64,000 nt of DNA from Procambarus clarkii. Taxonomy: Eukaryota; Arthropoda; Malacostraca; Decapoda; Cambaridae. A model generated the notes under the pieces. That model saw only the letters and a list, made by a program, of their open reading frames with translations, was not told the DNA's origin and did not search any database. Location of the stretch: NCBI RefSeq assembly GCF_040958095.1, contig NC_091165.1:31084186-31148185 (forward strand), given 5' to 3'. Positions 1 to 12,812 of the stretch are shown here, in pieces (the stretch's first letter is position 1; every line of letters starts with the position of its first letter). The position numbers and the translations under genes were made by a program.

Positions 1-1601
1 AATCGACCTCTATATTCTCCACCTCGCAAGTCGTATCGCTGCAAATCGGACTGCATTGATTGCTCGTGGTCATCCCCGGCATTGTTGGAATCTGTGCATA
101 ACTGTGGTCCATCGCTTTGTTGTTGGTATTGCTGCATGTCGGACTGCATTGATTGCTCGTGGCTGTTTCTTGTGTTGTTGGAACCTGTGCATCTCTGCTG
201 TTCAATACGTCTTTGTTGGCGTTGTTGCATATCAGACTGCATTGGCTGTTGTTGTCTGTCTCATGTGTTGTAAGATTCTGTTGATCTTGGATGGTCACTG
301 CTTCTTGCTGTTGCTGTTGTAAATGTTGATGTTCTGGTGTCTTGACTACCTGACTGTTGTTGGAAGTCTGTATGTCCATGTTGCGTTGTTTGTCCTCTTG
401 TGCTCCATCTTGTCTCAGACTGTCTATTTCTTGTGTAACTGTGGTCTGCTGCACGATCTTGTCCATTATCACACAAGTGATTTCTTGAGTCTGTTGTTGT
501 GAGGCGTTCTGCGTCACCTGTAGGCAATTGATAATGGTCTCTGCCATGATCTTCACGTTGTTTTTCAGCTGGACGTCGGGGGTAAAACTGTATATCTGTT
601 GTGTTGATTCCGAAAGTAATTGTTTTCTGCTCTTTTGCATTTGCTGTATTTCTGCAGCACTTTTGTGTATTTTCTGATTTGGAATTAATAGATTCGGGAA
701 ATTTTGCTCTGTGAGAGTGGGTGTCTGTTGTGGCTGTGTACGAGTGTTCCAGACGTTGGTGTTGGTGTATGTAGTGCTGGTCTGTGTGTTTATCCTGGCC
801 TGAGCTGTCTGCACTTTTTCTTTCCGTGCAGAGTAGGTTGTGCTCCAGGCATGATGTTTGCCTCCACAATTTGGACATTTGGCTGTTGTGGTCTGGTTTG
901 CCTTGTGCTTGGCTATACAGTCTTTGGTTGGATGTCTCAGGCTGCACACTCCGCATCTCTCCTGTCCGGTGCAGCGTGATTGATGGTGGCCGTATTTCTG
1001 ACACCTGAAACAGCGCAGGGGTTCTGGGACGTATGGTCTCTGTCGGCATGTTCCCCAGTTTCCAAGACTGAATGTTTCTGGCACATGTCCCATGACGGTC
1101 ACCAGAACCTGACGTGTCGCTGCCTTGTCTACTTTTGTGCGGCATCGTTCCGCATTCAGGATTTGCTTGTGTTCTAGTACTGGATCCAGGGGAAAGTCGA
1201 TTGGGTATCCCAAAAGCACGACTCGTGTGCGCCTTTCTGAAGGCTCCAGCTTTTCCAAGCATACAGGTTTCCCTTGCAGGACTCTTACTTTTTTCTAAGT
1301 AATTTGCAGTCTGTTGGTCTTGTGGTGTCATTATTATTTCTCCTTTCAGGTTGACTGTAATGGAAAGTTTGAGCTCTGGTTGTTCTTTTTCCATTGCCGT
1401 TACTACTCCATATGCTGTAGGAAAGTGGTCTGTCTGCATTATCTTGAATTTTGGAAGATGTGCAGAGTCTGGCGATGTTTGGTGTGAGACTGGTGGTGTC
1501 CTCTCCTGTCTCATACTGTTGTCCTGTGGCTGGGCTGTGGAGAGAGGTACATTGTCTGACACTGGCTGGTGTGTGACTGATGCTGTCCTCTCTAGGTCCA
1601 T
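1..1601 (-). pseudogene. LINE-B ORF1 (gag-like, triple zinc knuckle), frameshifted, runs off left edge
   Basis: Nucleic-acid-binding ORF1 of a non-LTR retrotransposon; such proteins package element RNA. The likely start is the ATG at 1599-1601. The first part reads through a motif ending TANYLEK, then the coding frame changes by one base at a run of six A (minus strand) at 1289-1294. In the new frame three zinc knuckles follow: CFRCQKYGHHQSRC, CGVCSLRHPTKDC and CPNCGGKHH (about 850-1040), then a Gln/Thr-rich tail that stays open to base 1. The apparent 471-residue frame at 261-1676 mixes true N-terminus with out-of-frame sequence, and its first residues belong to the interrupted LINE-A. No RT is visible because ORF2 would lie beyond the left edge. 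Family assignment rests on the knuckle pattern typical of Jockey/I/R1-type gag. The shift is probably a one-base insertion; programmed frameshifting is unproven. Confidence 0.75.
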
Positions 1602-1631
1602 TACGTCTGCTGTAATGGTCCGTTCTGTAAT

Positions 1632-1945
1632 ATCAGAACGAATTAAGAGAGCAGTAGAGTTATGGGCCCCCCCCATAACCCAGCCTTTCTTCCATAACCC
1701 CTTTCTCCCCCCCCCCCCCCCAGCAAGAGAGAAAGAAAGGAATAACCACGAAAGTGACTAGGACGAGCACCGAGCATTGGTTCCTGGAAACAAACACAAA
1801 GTGGTGTAAACTGTGTAATTAGAAGTTGGAGTTCATGGAAGTTGGCATAAAATTCACGAATATTCCACAAGAATAGACATTATCAAAGAGAAAGGACAGT
1901 AACAGAGAACAAGAAAGAAATAAAGGTAAAGAGGAACACAGTTTA
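1632..1945 (-). pseudogene. LINE-A copy 1 ORF2, 5' fragment of AP-endonuclease domain
   Basis: The minus strand reads WNIREFYANFHELQLL and PLCVCFQEPMLGARP, the first endonuclease motifs (copy 2 has WNVRGYYANFLELQLL). It continues to a short motif like ALLIRSD and then joins LINE-B sequence at about 1632. The start codon is lost: where copy 2 has TAATG, this copy has TAATA. A C14-type homopolymer at about 1707-1720 lies in a low-complexity stretch and makes the frame unreliable. This fragment cannot be functional. Confidence 0.7.
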
Positions 1946-3834
1946 TTAAAGAATCTCAGGATCAGGGTCAGGATCAGGAGCAGGGTCGGCAATATCAGGG
2001 TTAGGGGGCATGGATAAACTTAGTAAGGAAAGAGGGAAGGGAGCGAGAGAACAGACCAGAGGCGAACTGACAGGGTCCGGACGAGGAGGAGGCAACTGAG
2101 AGGGGCAGGCAAGGACAGTTGGAGGAGGGGGGGGGGGGCAGAAATCAGGAAGTGCACCTCAGGAAGGGCAGCAACAGAGAGGGAATCGGAGGCAGAAGAA
2201 ACCTCCATATCAGAGACAGGGGGTTCGACTACTGAAATGGGAGGGGATGTAGTGACAGAGTCAGAGGGAGGGGGTGAGGAAGAAAGCGAAACCTTCTTAC
2301 CCGCTGGAGAGGAAGAAGGAGAGGAGCCAGGCTTACGTTTCTGATTCGAAGAGACAGGCGTTCCAGTAACAACGTACCGGGCGACAGACTCAATGGTCTC
2401 AGCAGGAGAAGAGGAACAAGAGTGAACAACACGAAGATTGCTGGGAGGATGATGGATATCAGCCTGGACAGACAGGTGGCGTGGAGGGTCAAGAGACTGG
2501 GGGGAGGGTCGGGAAGAAAGAGTGAGGGGAGATGGGGAAGAAGACAAAGGAGATATGGCAGACTGGGTAGGAAGGGGGGAAATCCCAGATGGAGAACCGG
2601 GAGGGAGACCATCTGGGACAGGAGGCAAAGGAATAGGGGAGGAGGTGGTGGGTGTGGTCGGGTTTAAGGCCTGGAAACGGTTGTGAGACTTAGGAAGACG
2701 GGAGGGACGAGGAGAGGTAGAGAGCAACACACGACCGTAGGAGACGCCCGCGAAAGGGGTGAGACGACGAACTTGGCGTCTCGCTTCAGGAAAAGACAGA
2801 CGATCACGGTGCTTCAAGTTGAGTTTGTAGTGCATACACGAGCGTGAGAAGGTAGGGTGGGCTTCACCGCAATTGAGGCAGCGAGCCTGGGGAGAAGTGC
2901 ACTCGGACTTAGAATGACTATCGTCCCCACACAAGGGGCATAGATACACAGTACTGGTGCATTTGAGGACGCCGTGCCCGAACTTCCAACACTTATTGCA
3001 TAGTCTAGGAGAGGGAATGTACTCCTGAACGGAGCATCTGGCACCAGCAAGAACAATAGAGGGCGGAAGGGCTCTACTATCAAAGGTGATTTTTACAACT
3101 CGAAGGGGCTGACGGCGACGACCACGAGGAGGTCGAGTAAACGTGTCCACCTGGAGGACAGAATGGCCTTGGGCTTCGAGGATATGTTTAATATCCTCAT
3201 GGCAATCTTTGAGGTCCCGAACACCAATTGCAACATGGTGTGGGAGGAGAACAGTGCCAACACTGGCATTTTAACCGAGCGTTCTTGGAGGGTCAGGGGT
3301 CTCTCCAATGCAGGACAAAGCGGCTAAGCGAGTAGCTGCATCCTGAGAAGGAGGAGCGACGACACGCGTACCGTAACTGGTGGAGTTAAAAGTAACAGAG
3401 GCATCTACTGAATCAACAAGGTGTTTATGGAGGGAGAAATCATCAGGAGGAGTAGAATCCAGATGGTGGAGATCAAAGTATTTAGCCCACGTAGCGGGAC
3501 CAAACAAGGCGTTGTAAGTACTATTACGGGAAGGGATCATGCGAGTGCGGCCGTGGCGGGAATGGCGTTGAGAACCCCCTGAAGTTCATGGGGGTAAAAG
3601 GCGCAGTAGTCACAATGAGAGACGAAGCCGTGCCAGGGGACGAGGTGGTTACCACTGGGGGCTGGGGACTCGACCCTACCGCAGAGGAGGGAGGGGAGCT
3701 GAGGGGAGTAGTCAGGTCGTCGGGGCCCAATGCAGCAGGGGATATACAGGGCCTGGTCTTCCAACACAGTCTGACTCGGGGGGCTTGGTCGCCCACCCCA
3801 CGAGCCTAAGAAAGTACAAAGGAAACATTATCAG
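1946..3834 (-). pseudogene. LINE-A copy 1 ORF1 (gag-like), broken
   Basis: ORF1 of LINE-A. The C-terminal part (about 2020-3270) is open and carries three zinc knuckles: CNKCWKFGHGVLKC, CPLCGDDSHSKSEC and CLNCGEAHPTFSRSC, followed by a long Ser/Pro-rich tail. The upstream part is recognisable in other frames: LFGPATWAKYFDL at about 3490 and a Pro/Ser-rich N-terminus at about 3540-3800. Against copy 2 it has an in-frame stop near 3810, a frame change near 3540, a stop at about 3272 and a frame change near the C-terminus. The expected RNA-binding role is family knowledge. Confidence 0.75.
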
Positions 3835-4368
3835 CCATGAAAACGAGGGAAAACTTTCATTCACGAATGTGCCCCCACACCCACCATGGAGCCACAATTA
3901 GAGGCAGAACACCCAACAAGAAGCTATCGCCGATCTTGCCAGGGCCCCCCAAGGGTGCGTCGTGAGTATACGCCCCACAAATGCCACCTCAAGAACCGTG
4001 AGTCTATCGAGAGCGGGTTCAGTGACAAAAGGAGGATTGACAATAAAAGGGTCCCCTCGCTCGAGACGTTGGGTACTACAGTTCTACGGGTGCAAGAGTA
4101 TGCCTCCTCAAACACCCGGACGTCAAAACAAAAGAAGGTCGAAAGAATAATCAAAACAGGCAAAAGGTCGGCAGGAAATGACAATTTGATAGAAGTGGGG
4201 GGGGGAGAAAAATGAAACACGAAGATAAGGAAAAGGGGATCTGGCAAAATTGGTAAAGGCAGCAGCAGGAGCACAAGGCTGCAAAGGGACAGAGGACTGA
4301 CCCATGGAGCATCACACTCCAGCAGCTGCCCACCAAGCCCCTTCACGGCGACGAGCCAGACAGTGAAG
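3835..4368 (-). other. LINE-A copy 1 5' untranslated leader
   Basis: About 530 bp that matches 40892-41427 in copy 2 but lacks a convincing reading frame. The outer end at about 4368 is the same point where copy 2 begins, so this is the true 5' end of the element and not a truncation. The element promoter is expected here, but no specific motif is identified. Confidence 0.6.
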
Positions 4369-6727
4369 GGGTGCATGAGTGTGTTCCATCTCTACATGAC
4401 AGTATTAATCCCTCTCTGCATGACTGTGTTACATCTCTGCATACATGTGTTCTCTCTCTGCATGACAGTGTTCGCTCTCTGCACAACAGTGTTCGCACTC
4501 TGCATGCCTGTGTTCTCCCTCTGCTTGACAGTGTTCGCTCTCTGCATGACAGTGTTCCTCTCTGAATGACTGTGTTCTTTCTTTGCATGCCAGTGTTCCC
4601 TTTCTGCATGACAGTGTTCCCTTTCTGCATGACAGTGTTCCCTCTTGCATGACAGTGTTCCGTCTCTGCATGACTGTTTTCCCTTCTCTGGATGACAGTG
4701 TTACCTCTCTGCGTGAGTGTTCCCTCTTTGCATGACTGTGCTCCCTCTATGCGTGTCTCTGCATGATAGTATTCACTCTCTGTATGACACTGTTCCCTCT
4801 GTGCATGACAGTGCTCCCTCTTTGCATGACTGTGTTCCCTCTCTGCATGACAGTGTTACCTCTCTGACAGTAATCCTTCTCTGCACGACAGAGTTCCCTC
4901 TCTGCACGGCAGTGTTCCTTCTCTGCATGAGTGTTCCCTCTCTGCATGTCAATGTTCCCTCTCTGCATGACTGTGTTCCCTCTCTGCTTGACAGTGTTCC
5001 CTCTCTGACAGTAATCCTTCTCTGCATGACAGTGTTCCCTCTCTGCATGACAGTGTTCCCTCTCTGTATGACAGTAATCATTCTCTGCATGACAGTGCTC
5101 CCTCTCTACATGAGTGTTCCCTCTCTGCATGAGTGTTCACTCTCTGCATGACAGGTTCACTCTCTGCATGACAGTCTTTCCTCTTTGCATGAGTGTTTCA
5201 TCTTTGCATGACTGTGTTCCCTCTCTGTTTAACAGTGTTCCCTCACTGACAGTAATCCTTCTCTGCATGACAGTGTTCCCTCTCTACATGACAGTGTTCA
5301 CTCTCTGTATGACAGCAATCATTCTCTGCATGAGAGTGCTCCCTCTCTACATGAGTGTTCCCTCTCTGCATGACTGTGTTCCCAATCTGCATGACAGTGT
5401 TCCCTCTCTGCATGACAGTTTTCACTCACTGTATGAGTGTTTTCCCTCTCTTCATGCCTGTATTTCTTCTCTGCATGAGTGTGTTCCCTCTCTGCATGAC
5501 TGTGTTTCCTCTCTGCATGAGTGTTCCCTCCCTTCATGACAGTGTTCCCTCTCTTCATGACAGTGTTCCCTCTCTGCATGACTGTGTTCCCTCTGTACAT
5601 GACAGTATTCCCTCTCTATATGACTGTGTTCTCTCTCTGCATAACAATGTTCCGTCTCTGCATGACGGTGTCCACTCTCTGCATGCAAGTGTTCCCTCTC
5701 TGCATGACAGTGTTCCCTCTCTACATGACAATGTTCCCTCTCTGCATGACACTCTTCCTTCTCTGCGTGACTGTGTTCCCTCTGCATGACAGTTTCTCTC
5801 TCTTCTTGACTGTATTCCAACTCTGCATGCCTGTGTTCGCTATTTTCATGTCTGTGTTCTCTCTCTGCATGACATTGCTCGTTCTCTGCATGACAGTGTT
5901 CGCTCTCTGCATGACTGTGTTCTCTCTCTTCATGCCTGTGTTCTCTTTCTTCATGCCTGTGTTCTCTCTCTTCATGCCTGTGTTCTCTCTCTTCATGCCT
6001 GTGTTCTCTCTCTTCATGTCTGTGTTCCCACTCTGCATGACAGTGTTCCCTCACTGCATGAGTGTTCACTCTCTGCATGACTGTGTTCCCTCTTTGCAAG
6101 ACAGTGTTCCCTCACTGCATGACAGAGTTCACTCTCTCCAAGAATGTGTTCCCTTCGTGCATGACAGGGTTACCTCTCTGCATGACAGTGTTCACTCTCT
6201 GCATGACAGTGTTCCCTCTTTGCATGACAAGTGTTCCTTCTCTGCGTGACTGTGTTCCCCTCTCTGTATGACAGTGTTCCCTCTCTGCATGACAGTGTTT
6301 TCTCTCTGACAGTAATCCTTTTCTGCATGACAGTGTTCCCTCTCTGCATGACAGTGTTTCCTCTCTGACAGTAATCCTTTTCTGCATGACAGTGTTCCCT
6401 CTCTGCATAGCAGTGTTCCTTCTCTGCATGAGTGTTCCCTCTTTGCATGTCAATGTTCCCTCTCTACATGAGTGTTCCCTCTCTGCATGACTGTGTTCCC
6501 AATCTGCATGACAGTGTTCCCTCTCTACATGACAGTTTTCACTCACTGCCTGAGTGTGTTCGCTCTCTTCATGCTTGTGTTCCTTCTCTGCATGAGTGTG
6601 TTCCCTCTCTGCATGACTCTGTTCCCTCTGCATGACAGTGTTGCCTCTCTGCATGACAGTGTTACCTCTTTGCATGACTGTGTTCCCTCTGTGCATGACT
6701 GTTTCCTCTATATGACTGTATTCCCTC

Positions 6728-9642
6728 TCTGCATGACAACGTTCCGTCTCTGCATGATAGTGTTCAACTCTCTGCATGCAAGTGTTCGCTCTCTGCATGA
6801 CAGTGTCCCCTCTGCATGACAGTTTCCCTCTTCATTACTGTGTTCCCACTCTGCATGCCTGTGTTCCCACTCTGCATGCCTGTGTTCTCTCTCTGCATGA
6901 CAGTATTCGTTCTCTGCATGACAGTGTTCGCTCTGCATGTTTGTGTTCTCTCTCTTCATGCCTGTGTTCTCTCTCTGCATGACAGTGTTCGCTCTTTTCA
7001 TGACAGTGTTCCCTCTCTGCATGACAGTGTTCCCTCTTTGCATGAGTGTTCCCTCACTGCATGACAGTGTTCCCTCTCTGCATGATAGTGTTCCCTCTCT
7101 GCATGACTGTGTTCCCTCTCTGCATGACTGTGTTCCCTCTCTGTATGACAGTGTTCACTCTGCATGACGGTGTTCCCTCTCGGCTTGAAAGTGTTCCCTT
7201 TCTTACAGTAGTCCTTCTCTGCATGACAGTATTCCCTCTCTGCATGACAGTGTTTCCTTTCTGTATGATAGTAATCTTTCTATGCATGACAGTGTGCCCT
7301 CTCTGCATGACAGTGTTCCCTCTCCGCATGAGTGTGTTCCCTCTCTGCATGAGTGTTCACACTCTGCATAACAGTGTTACCTCTCTGCATGACTGTTTTC
7401 ACGCACTGCATGAGTGTTCACTCTCGGCATGCCTACGTTCCCTCTCTGCATGACTCTGTACCCTCTCTGCATGACTGTGTTCCCTCTCTGAATGACAGTG
7501 TTTTTCTCTGCATGACAGTGTTTCCTCTATGCATCACTGTGTTCCCCCTCTGCTTGACACTGTTTTCTCTCTGCATGACTGTCTTACCTCTCTGCATGAC
7601 AGTGTTCCCTCTCTGCTTGACAGTGTTCCCTCTCTGACAGTAATCCTTCTCTGCATGACAGTGTTCCCTCTCTGCATATCAGTGTTCTCTCTCTGCATAA
7701 CAGTGTTACCTCTCTGCATGACTTTGTTCCCTCCCTGCATGACTATGTTCCCTCTCTGTATGACTGTTTCCTCTCTTCATGCCTGTGTTCTATCTCTACA
7801 TGACAGTGTTCCATCTCTGCATGACAGTGTTCCCACTCTGCATGACCGTGTTCTCTCTATGTGCCTGTGTTCTTTTCTCTGCATGACAGTTTTCCCTCTC
7901 TTCATAACTGTGTTCCCTCTTTGCATGAGTGCTCGCTCTCTGCATGACTGTGTTCCCTCTCTGTATGCCTGTGTTCTTCTCATCATGCCTGTGTTCCATC
8001 TCTCCATGACAGGGTTCCCTCTCTGCGTGACAGTGTTCCCTCTCTGCATAACAGTGTTCCCACTCTTCATAAGTGTGTTCCGTCTCTGCATGACTGTGTT
8101 CCCACTCTGCATGACCGTGTTCTCTCTACATGTCTGTGTTCTCTCTCTACATGCGTGTGTTCTCTCTCTGCATGACTGTGTTCTCTCTCTGTATGACAGT
8201 GTTCGTTCTCTGCATGACAGTTTTTCCTCTCTTCATGACTGTGTTCCCTCTCTGCATGCCTTTGGTCTCTTTCTTCATGCCTGTGTTCTCACTCTGCATA
8301 ACTTTTACCTCTCTGCATGACAGTGTTCACTCTCTGCATGACAGTGTTCCCTCTTTGCATGAGTGTTCGCTCTCTGCATGAGTGTGTTCACTCTGTGCAT
8401 GAGTGTTCCTTCTCTGTATGAGTGTTCCCTCTCTACATGACAGTGTTCCTTCTGTGCATGACAGTGTTACCTTTGTATGACAGTGTTTACTCTCTGCATG
8501 AGTGTTCCCTCGTTGCGCGACAGTGTTCCTTCTCTGTGTGACTGTGTTCCCTTCTCTGCATGACAGTGTTCCCTCTCTGCATGACTGTGTTCCCTCTCTG
8601 CTTGTCAGTGTTCCCTCTCTGACAGTAATCCTTCTCTGCATGACAGTGTTCCCTCTCTACATGACAGTGTTCACTCTCTGTATGACAGTAATCCTTCTCT
8701 GCATGACAGTTTCCCTCTCTTCATGACTGTGTTCCCTCTCTACATGACAATGTTCCCTCTCTGAATGACTCTCTTCCTTCTCTGCGTGACTGTGTTTTCT
8801 CTGGATGAGTTTCCCTCTCTTCATGACTGTGTTCCCACTCTGCATGCCTGTGTTTTCTCTCTGCATGACAGTGTTCGTTCTCTGCATGACAGTATTCACT
8901 CTCTGCATGACTGTGTTCTCTCTCTCTTCATGTCTGTGTTCTCTCTCTTCATGCCTGTGTTCTCTCTCTTCATGTCTGTGTTCCCACTCTGCATGACAGT
9001 GTTCCCTCACTGCATGACAGTGTTCACTCTCTCCATGAATGTGTTCCCTTCGTGCATGACAGTGTTCCCTCTCTGCATGACAGTGTTCCCTCTATGCATG
9101 ACAGTGTTTCCTTTCTGTATGACAGTAATCTTTCTCTGCATGACAGTGTGCCCTCTCTGCATGACAGTGTTTTTCTCTGCATGACAGTGTTTCCTCTATG
9201 CATCACTGTGTTCCCCTTCTGCTTGACTGTCTTACCTCTCTGCATGACAGTGTTCCCTTTCTGCATGACTGTGTTCCCCTCTCTACATTAATGTATTCCC
9301 TCTCTGCATGACAGTGTTCCTTCTCCGCATGACAATGTTCCCTCTCTGCATGACAAAGTTTTATCTCAACATGACAGTGTTTTTCTCTAAATTAATGTGT
9401 TCCCTCTTCGCATGAGTGTTCTCTCTCTGCATAACAGGGTTCACTCTTTGCATGACAGTGTTCCCTCTCTGTATTCCTGTGTTCTTCTCTGCATATCTGT
9501 CTTACTTCTGCATGACTGAGTTCCCTATCTGCATGACTGTGTTCTCTCTCTGCATGACCGTGTTCCCTCTCTGCATGACTGTGTTCCCACTCTGCACTAG
9601 CCGTATTTTCTCTCTGCATGACAGTGTTACCTCTATGACAGT
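6728..9642. repeat. Higher-order duplicated satellite block, copy 1 (~2.9 kb)
   Basis: This block of irregular 21-bp units is repeated almost base for base at 9826-12812, in the same orientation, at an offset of about 3.10-3.17 kb. Unusual variants such as the 'catgacaacgttccg' run and the 'cactagccgtattttc' unit occur at the matching position in both. The offset grows along the block, so small unit gains separate the copies. Confidence 0.85.
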
Positions 9643-9825
9643 GTTCCGTCTCTGCATGACTGTTTTCCCTTCTCTGGATGACAGTGTTACCTCTCTGCAT
9701 GAGTGTTCCCTCTTTGCATGACTGTGCTCCCTCTATGCGTGTCTCTGCATGATAGTATTCACTCTCTGTATGACACTGTTCCCTCTGTGCATGACAGTGC
9801 TCCCTCTTTGCATGACTGTGTTCCC

Positions 9826-12812
9826 TCTCTGCATGACAACGTTCCGTCTCTGCATGATAGTGTTCAACTCTCTGCATGCAAGTGTTCGCTCTCTGCATGA
9901 CAGTGTCCCCTCTGCATGACAGTTTCCCTCTTCATTACTGTGTTCCCACTCTGCATGCCTGTGTTCCCACTCTGCATGCCTGTGTTCTCTCTCTGCATGA
10001 CAGTATTCGTTCTCTGCATGACAGTGTTCGCTCTGCATGTTTGTGTTCTCTCTCTTCATGCCTGTGTTCTCTCTCTGCATGACAGTGTTCGCTCTTTTCA
10101 TGACAGTGTTCCCTCTCTGCATGACAGTGTTCCCTCTTTGCATGAGTGTTCCCTCACTGCATGACAGTGTTCCCTCTCTGCATGATAGTGTTCCCTCTCT
10201 GCATGACTGTGTTCCCTCTCTGTATGACAGTGTTCACTCTGCATGACGGTGTTCCCTCTCGGCTTGAAAGTGTTCCCTTTCTTACAGTAGTCCTTCTCTG
10301 CATGACAGTATTCCCTCTCTGCATGACAGTGTTTCCTTTCTGTATGATAGTAATCTTTCTATGCATGACAGTGTGCCCTCTCTGCATGACAGTGTTCCCT
10401 CTCCGCATGAGTGTGTTCCCTCTCTGCATGAGTGTTCACACTCTGCATAACAGTGTTACCTCTCTGCATGACTGTTTTCACGCACTGCATGAGTGTTCAC
10501 TCTCGGCATGCCTACGTTCCCTCTCTGCATGACTCTGTACCCTCTCTGCATGACTGTGTTCCCTCTCTGAATGACTGTGTTCCATCTCTGCATGACAGTG
10601 TTTTTCTCTGCATGACAGTGTTTCCTCTATGCATCACTGTGTTCCCCCTCTGCTTGACACTGTTTTCTCTCTGCATGACTGTCTTACCTCTCTGCATGAC
10701 AGTGTTCCCTCTCTGCTTGACAGTGTTCCCTCTCTGACAGTAATCCTTCTCTGCATGACAGTGTTCCCTCTCTGCATGACAGTGTTCCCTCTCTGCATAT
10801 CAGTGTTCTCTCTCTGCATAACAGTGTTACCTCTCTGCATGACTTTGTTCCCTCCCTGCATGACTATGTTCCCTCTCTGTATGACTGTTTCCTCTCTTCA
10901 TGCCTGTGTTCTATCTCTACATGACAGTGTTCCATCTCTGCATGACAGTGTTCCCACTCTGCATGACCGTGTTCTCTCTATGTGCCTGTGTTCTTTTCTC
11001 TGCATGACAGTTTTCCCTCTCTTCATAACTGTGTTCCCTCTTTGCATGAGTGCTCGCTCTCTGCATGACTGTGTTCCCTCTCTGTATGCCTGTGTTCTTC
11101 TCATCATGCCTGTGTTCCATCTCTCCATGACAGGGTTCCCTCTCTGCGTGACAGTGTTCCCTCTCTGCATAACAGTGTTCCCACTCTTCATAAGTGTGTT
11201 CCGTCTCTGCATGACAGTGTTCCATCTCTGCATGACTGTGTTCCCACTCTGCATGACCGTGTTCTCTCTTCATGTCTGTGTTCTCTCTCTACATGCGTGT
11301 GTTCTCTCTCTGCATGACTGTGTTCTCTCTCTGTATGACAGTGTTCGTTCTCTGCATGACAGTTTTTCCTCTCTTCATGACTGTGTTCCCTCTCTGCATG
11401 CCTTTGGTCTCTTTCTTCATGCCTGTGTTCTCACTCTGCATAACTGTTCCCTCTCTGCATGACAGTGTTCACTCTCTGCATGACAGTGTTCCCTCTTTGC
11501 ATGAGTGTTCGCTCTCTGCATGAGTGTGTTCACTCTGTGCATGAGTGTTCCTTCTCTGTATGAGTGTTCCCTCTCTACATGACAGTGTTCCTTCTGTGCA
11601 TGACAGTGTTACCTTTGTATGACAGTGTTTACTCTCTGCATGAGTGTTCCCTCGTTGCGCGACAGTGTTCCTTCTCTGTGTGACTGTGTTCCCTTCTCTG
11701 CATGACAGTGTTCCCTCTCTGCATGACTGTGTTCCCTCTCTGCTTGACAGTGTTCCCTCTCTGACAGTAATCCTTCTCTGCATGACAGTGTTCCCTCTCT
11801 ACATGACAGTGTTCACTCTCTGTATGACAGTAATCCTTCTCCCTTCTCTGCATGACAGTTTCCCTCTCTTCATGACTGTGTTCCCTCTCTACATGACAAT
11901 GTTCCCTCTCTGAATGACTCTCTTCCTTCTCTGCGTGACTGTGTTTTCTCTGGATGAGTTTCCCTCTCTTCATGACTGTGTTCCCACTCTGCATGCCTGT
12001 GTTCGCTACTTTCATGCCTGTGTTTTCTCTCTGCATGACAGTGTTCGTTCTCTGCATGACAGTATTCACTCTCTGCATGACTGTGTTCTCTCTCTCTTCA
12101 TGTCTGTGTTCTCTCTCTTCATGCCTGTGTTCTCTCTCTTCATGTCTGTGTTCCCACTCTGCATGACAGTGTTCCCTCACTGCATGACAGTGTTCACTCT
12201 CTCCATGAATGTGTTCCCTTCGTGCATGACAGTGTTCCCTCTCTGCATGACAGTGTTCCCTCTATGCATGACAGTGTTTCCTTTCTGTATGACAGTAATC
12301 TTTCTCTGCATGACAGTGTGCCCTCTCTGCATGACAGTGTTTTTCTCTGCATGACAGTGTTTCCTCTATGCATCACTGTGTTCCCCTTCTGCTTGACTGT
12401 CTTACCTCTCTGCATGACAGTGTTCCCTTTCTGCATGACTGTGTTCCCCTCTCTACATTAATGTATTCCCTCTCTGCATGACAGTGTTCCTTCTCCGCAT
12501 GACAATGTTCCCTCTCTGCATGACAAAGTTTTATCTCAACATGACAGTGTTTTTCTCAAAATTAATGTGTTCCCTCTTCGCATGAGTGTTCTCTCTCTGC
12601 ATAACAGGGTTCACTCTTTGCATGACAGTGTTCCCTCTCTGTATTCCTGTGTTCTTCTCTGCATATCTGTCTTACTTCTGCATGACTGAGTTCCCTATCT
12701 GCATGACTGTGTTCTCTCTCTGCATGACCGTGTTCCCTCTCTGCATGACTGTGTTCCCACTCTGCACTAGCCGTATTTTCTCTCTGCATGACAGTGTTAC
12801 CTCTATGACAGT
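9826..12812. repeat. Higher-order duplicated satellite block, copy 2 (~3.0 kb)
   Basis: Second copy of the block at 6728-9642. The short stretch just before it (about 9648-9838) matches 4654-4850, so the duplication has a mosaic junction made by recombination between distant parts of the array. Confidence 0.85.

Larger units (their letters stand above)
1632..4368 (-). mobile_element. LINE-A copy 1, 5' part only (5'UTR, ORF1, start of ORF2)
   Basis: Same family as the longer copy at 35113-41427, in the same orientation. Homology starts at about 4368, where it abuts the 21-bp satellite. It runs through the 5' leader, ORF1 and the start of ORF2, and stops at about 1632, where LINE-B sequence begins in the same orientation. 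The rest of LINE-A is either outside the window or lost. Every coding part is damaged. Confidence 0.75.

Noticed and set aside
261..1676. Single 471-residue protein
   Set aside because: It joins a LINE-A remnant, the N-terminus of LINE-B gag and out-of-frame sequence; the zinc knuckles lie in another frame.
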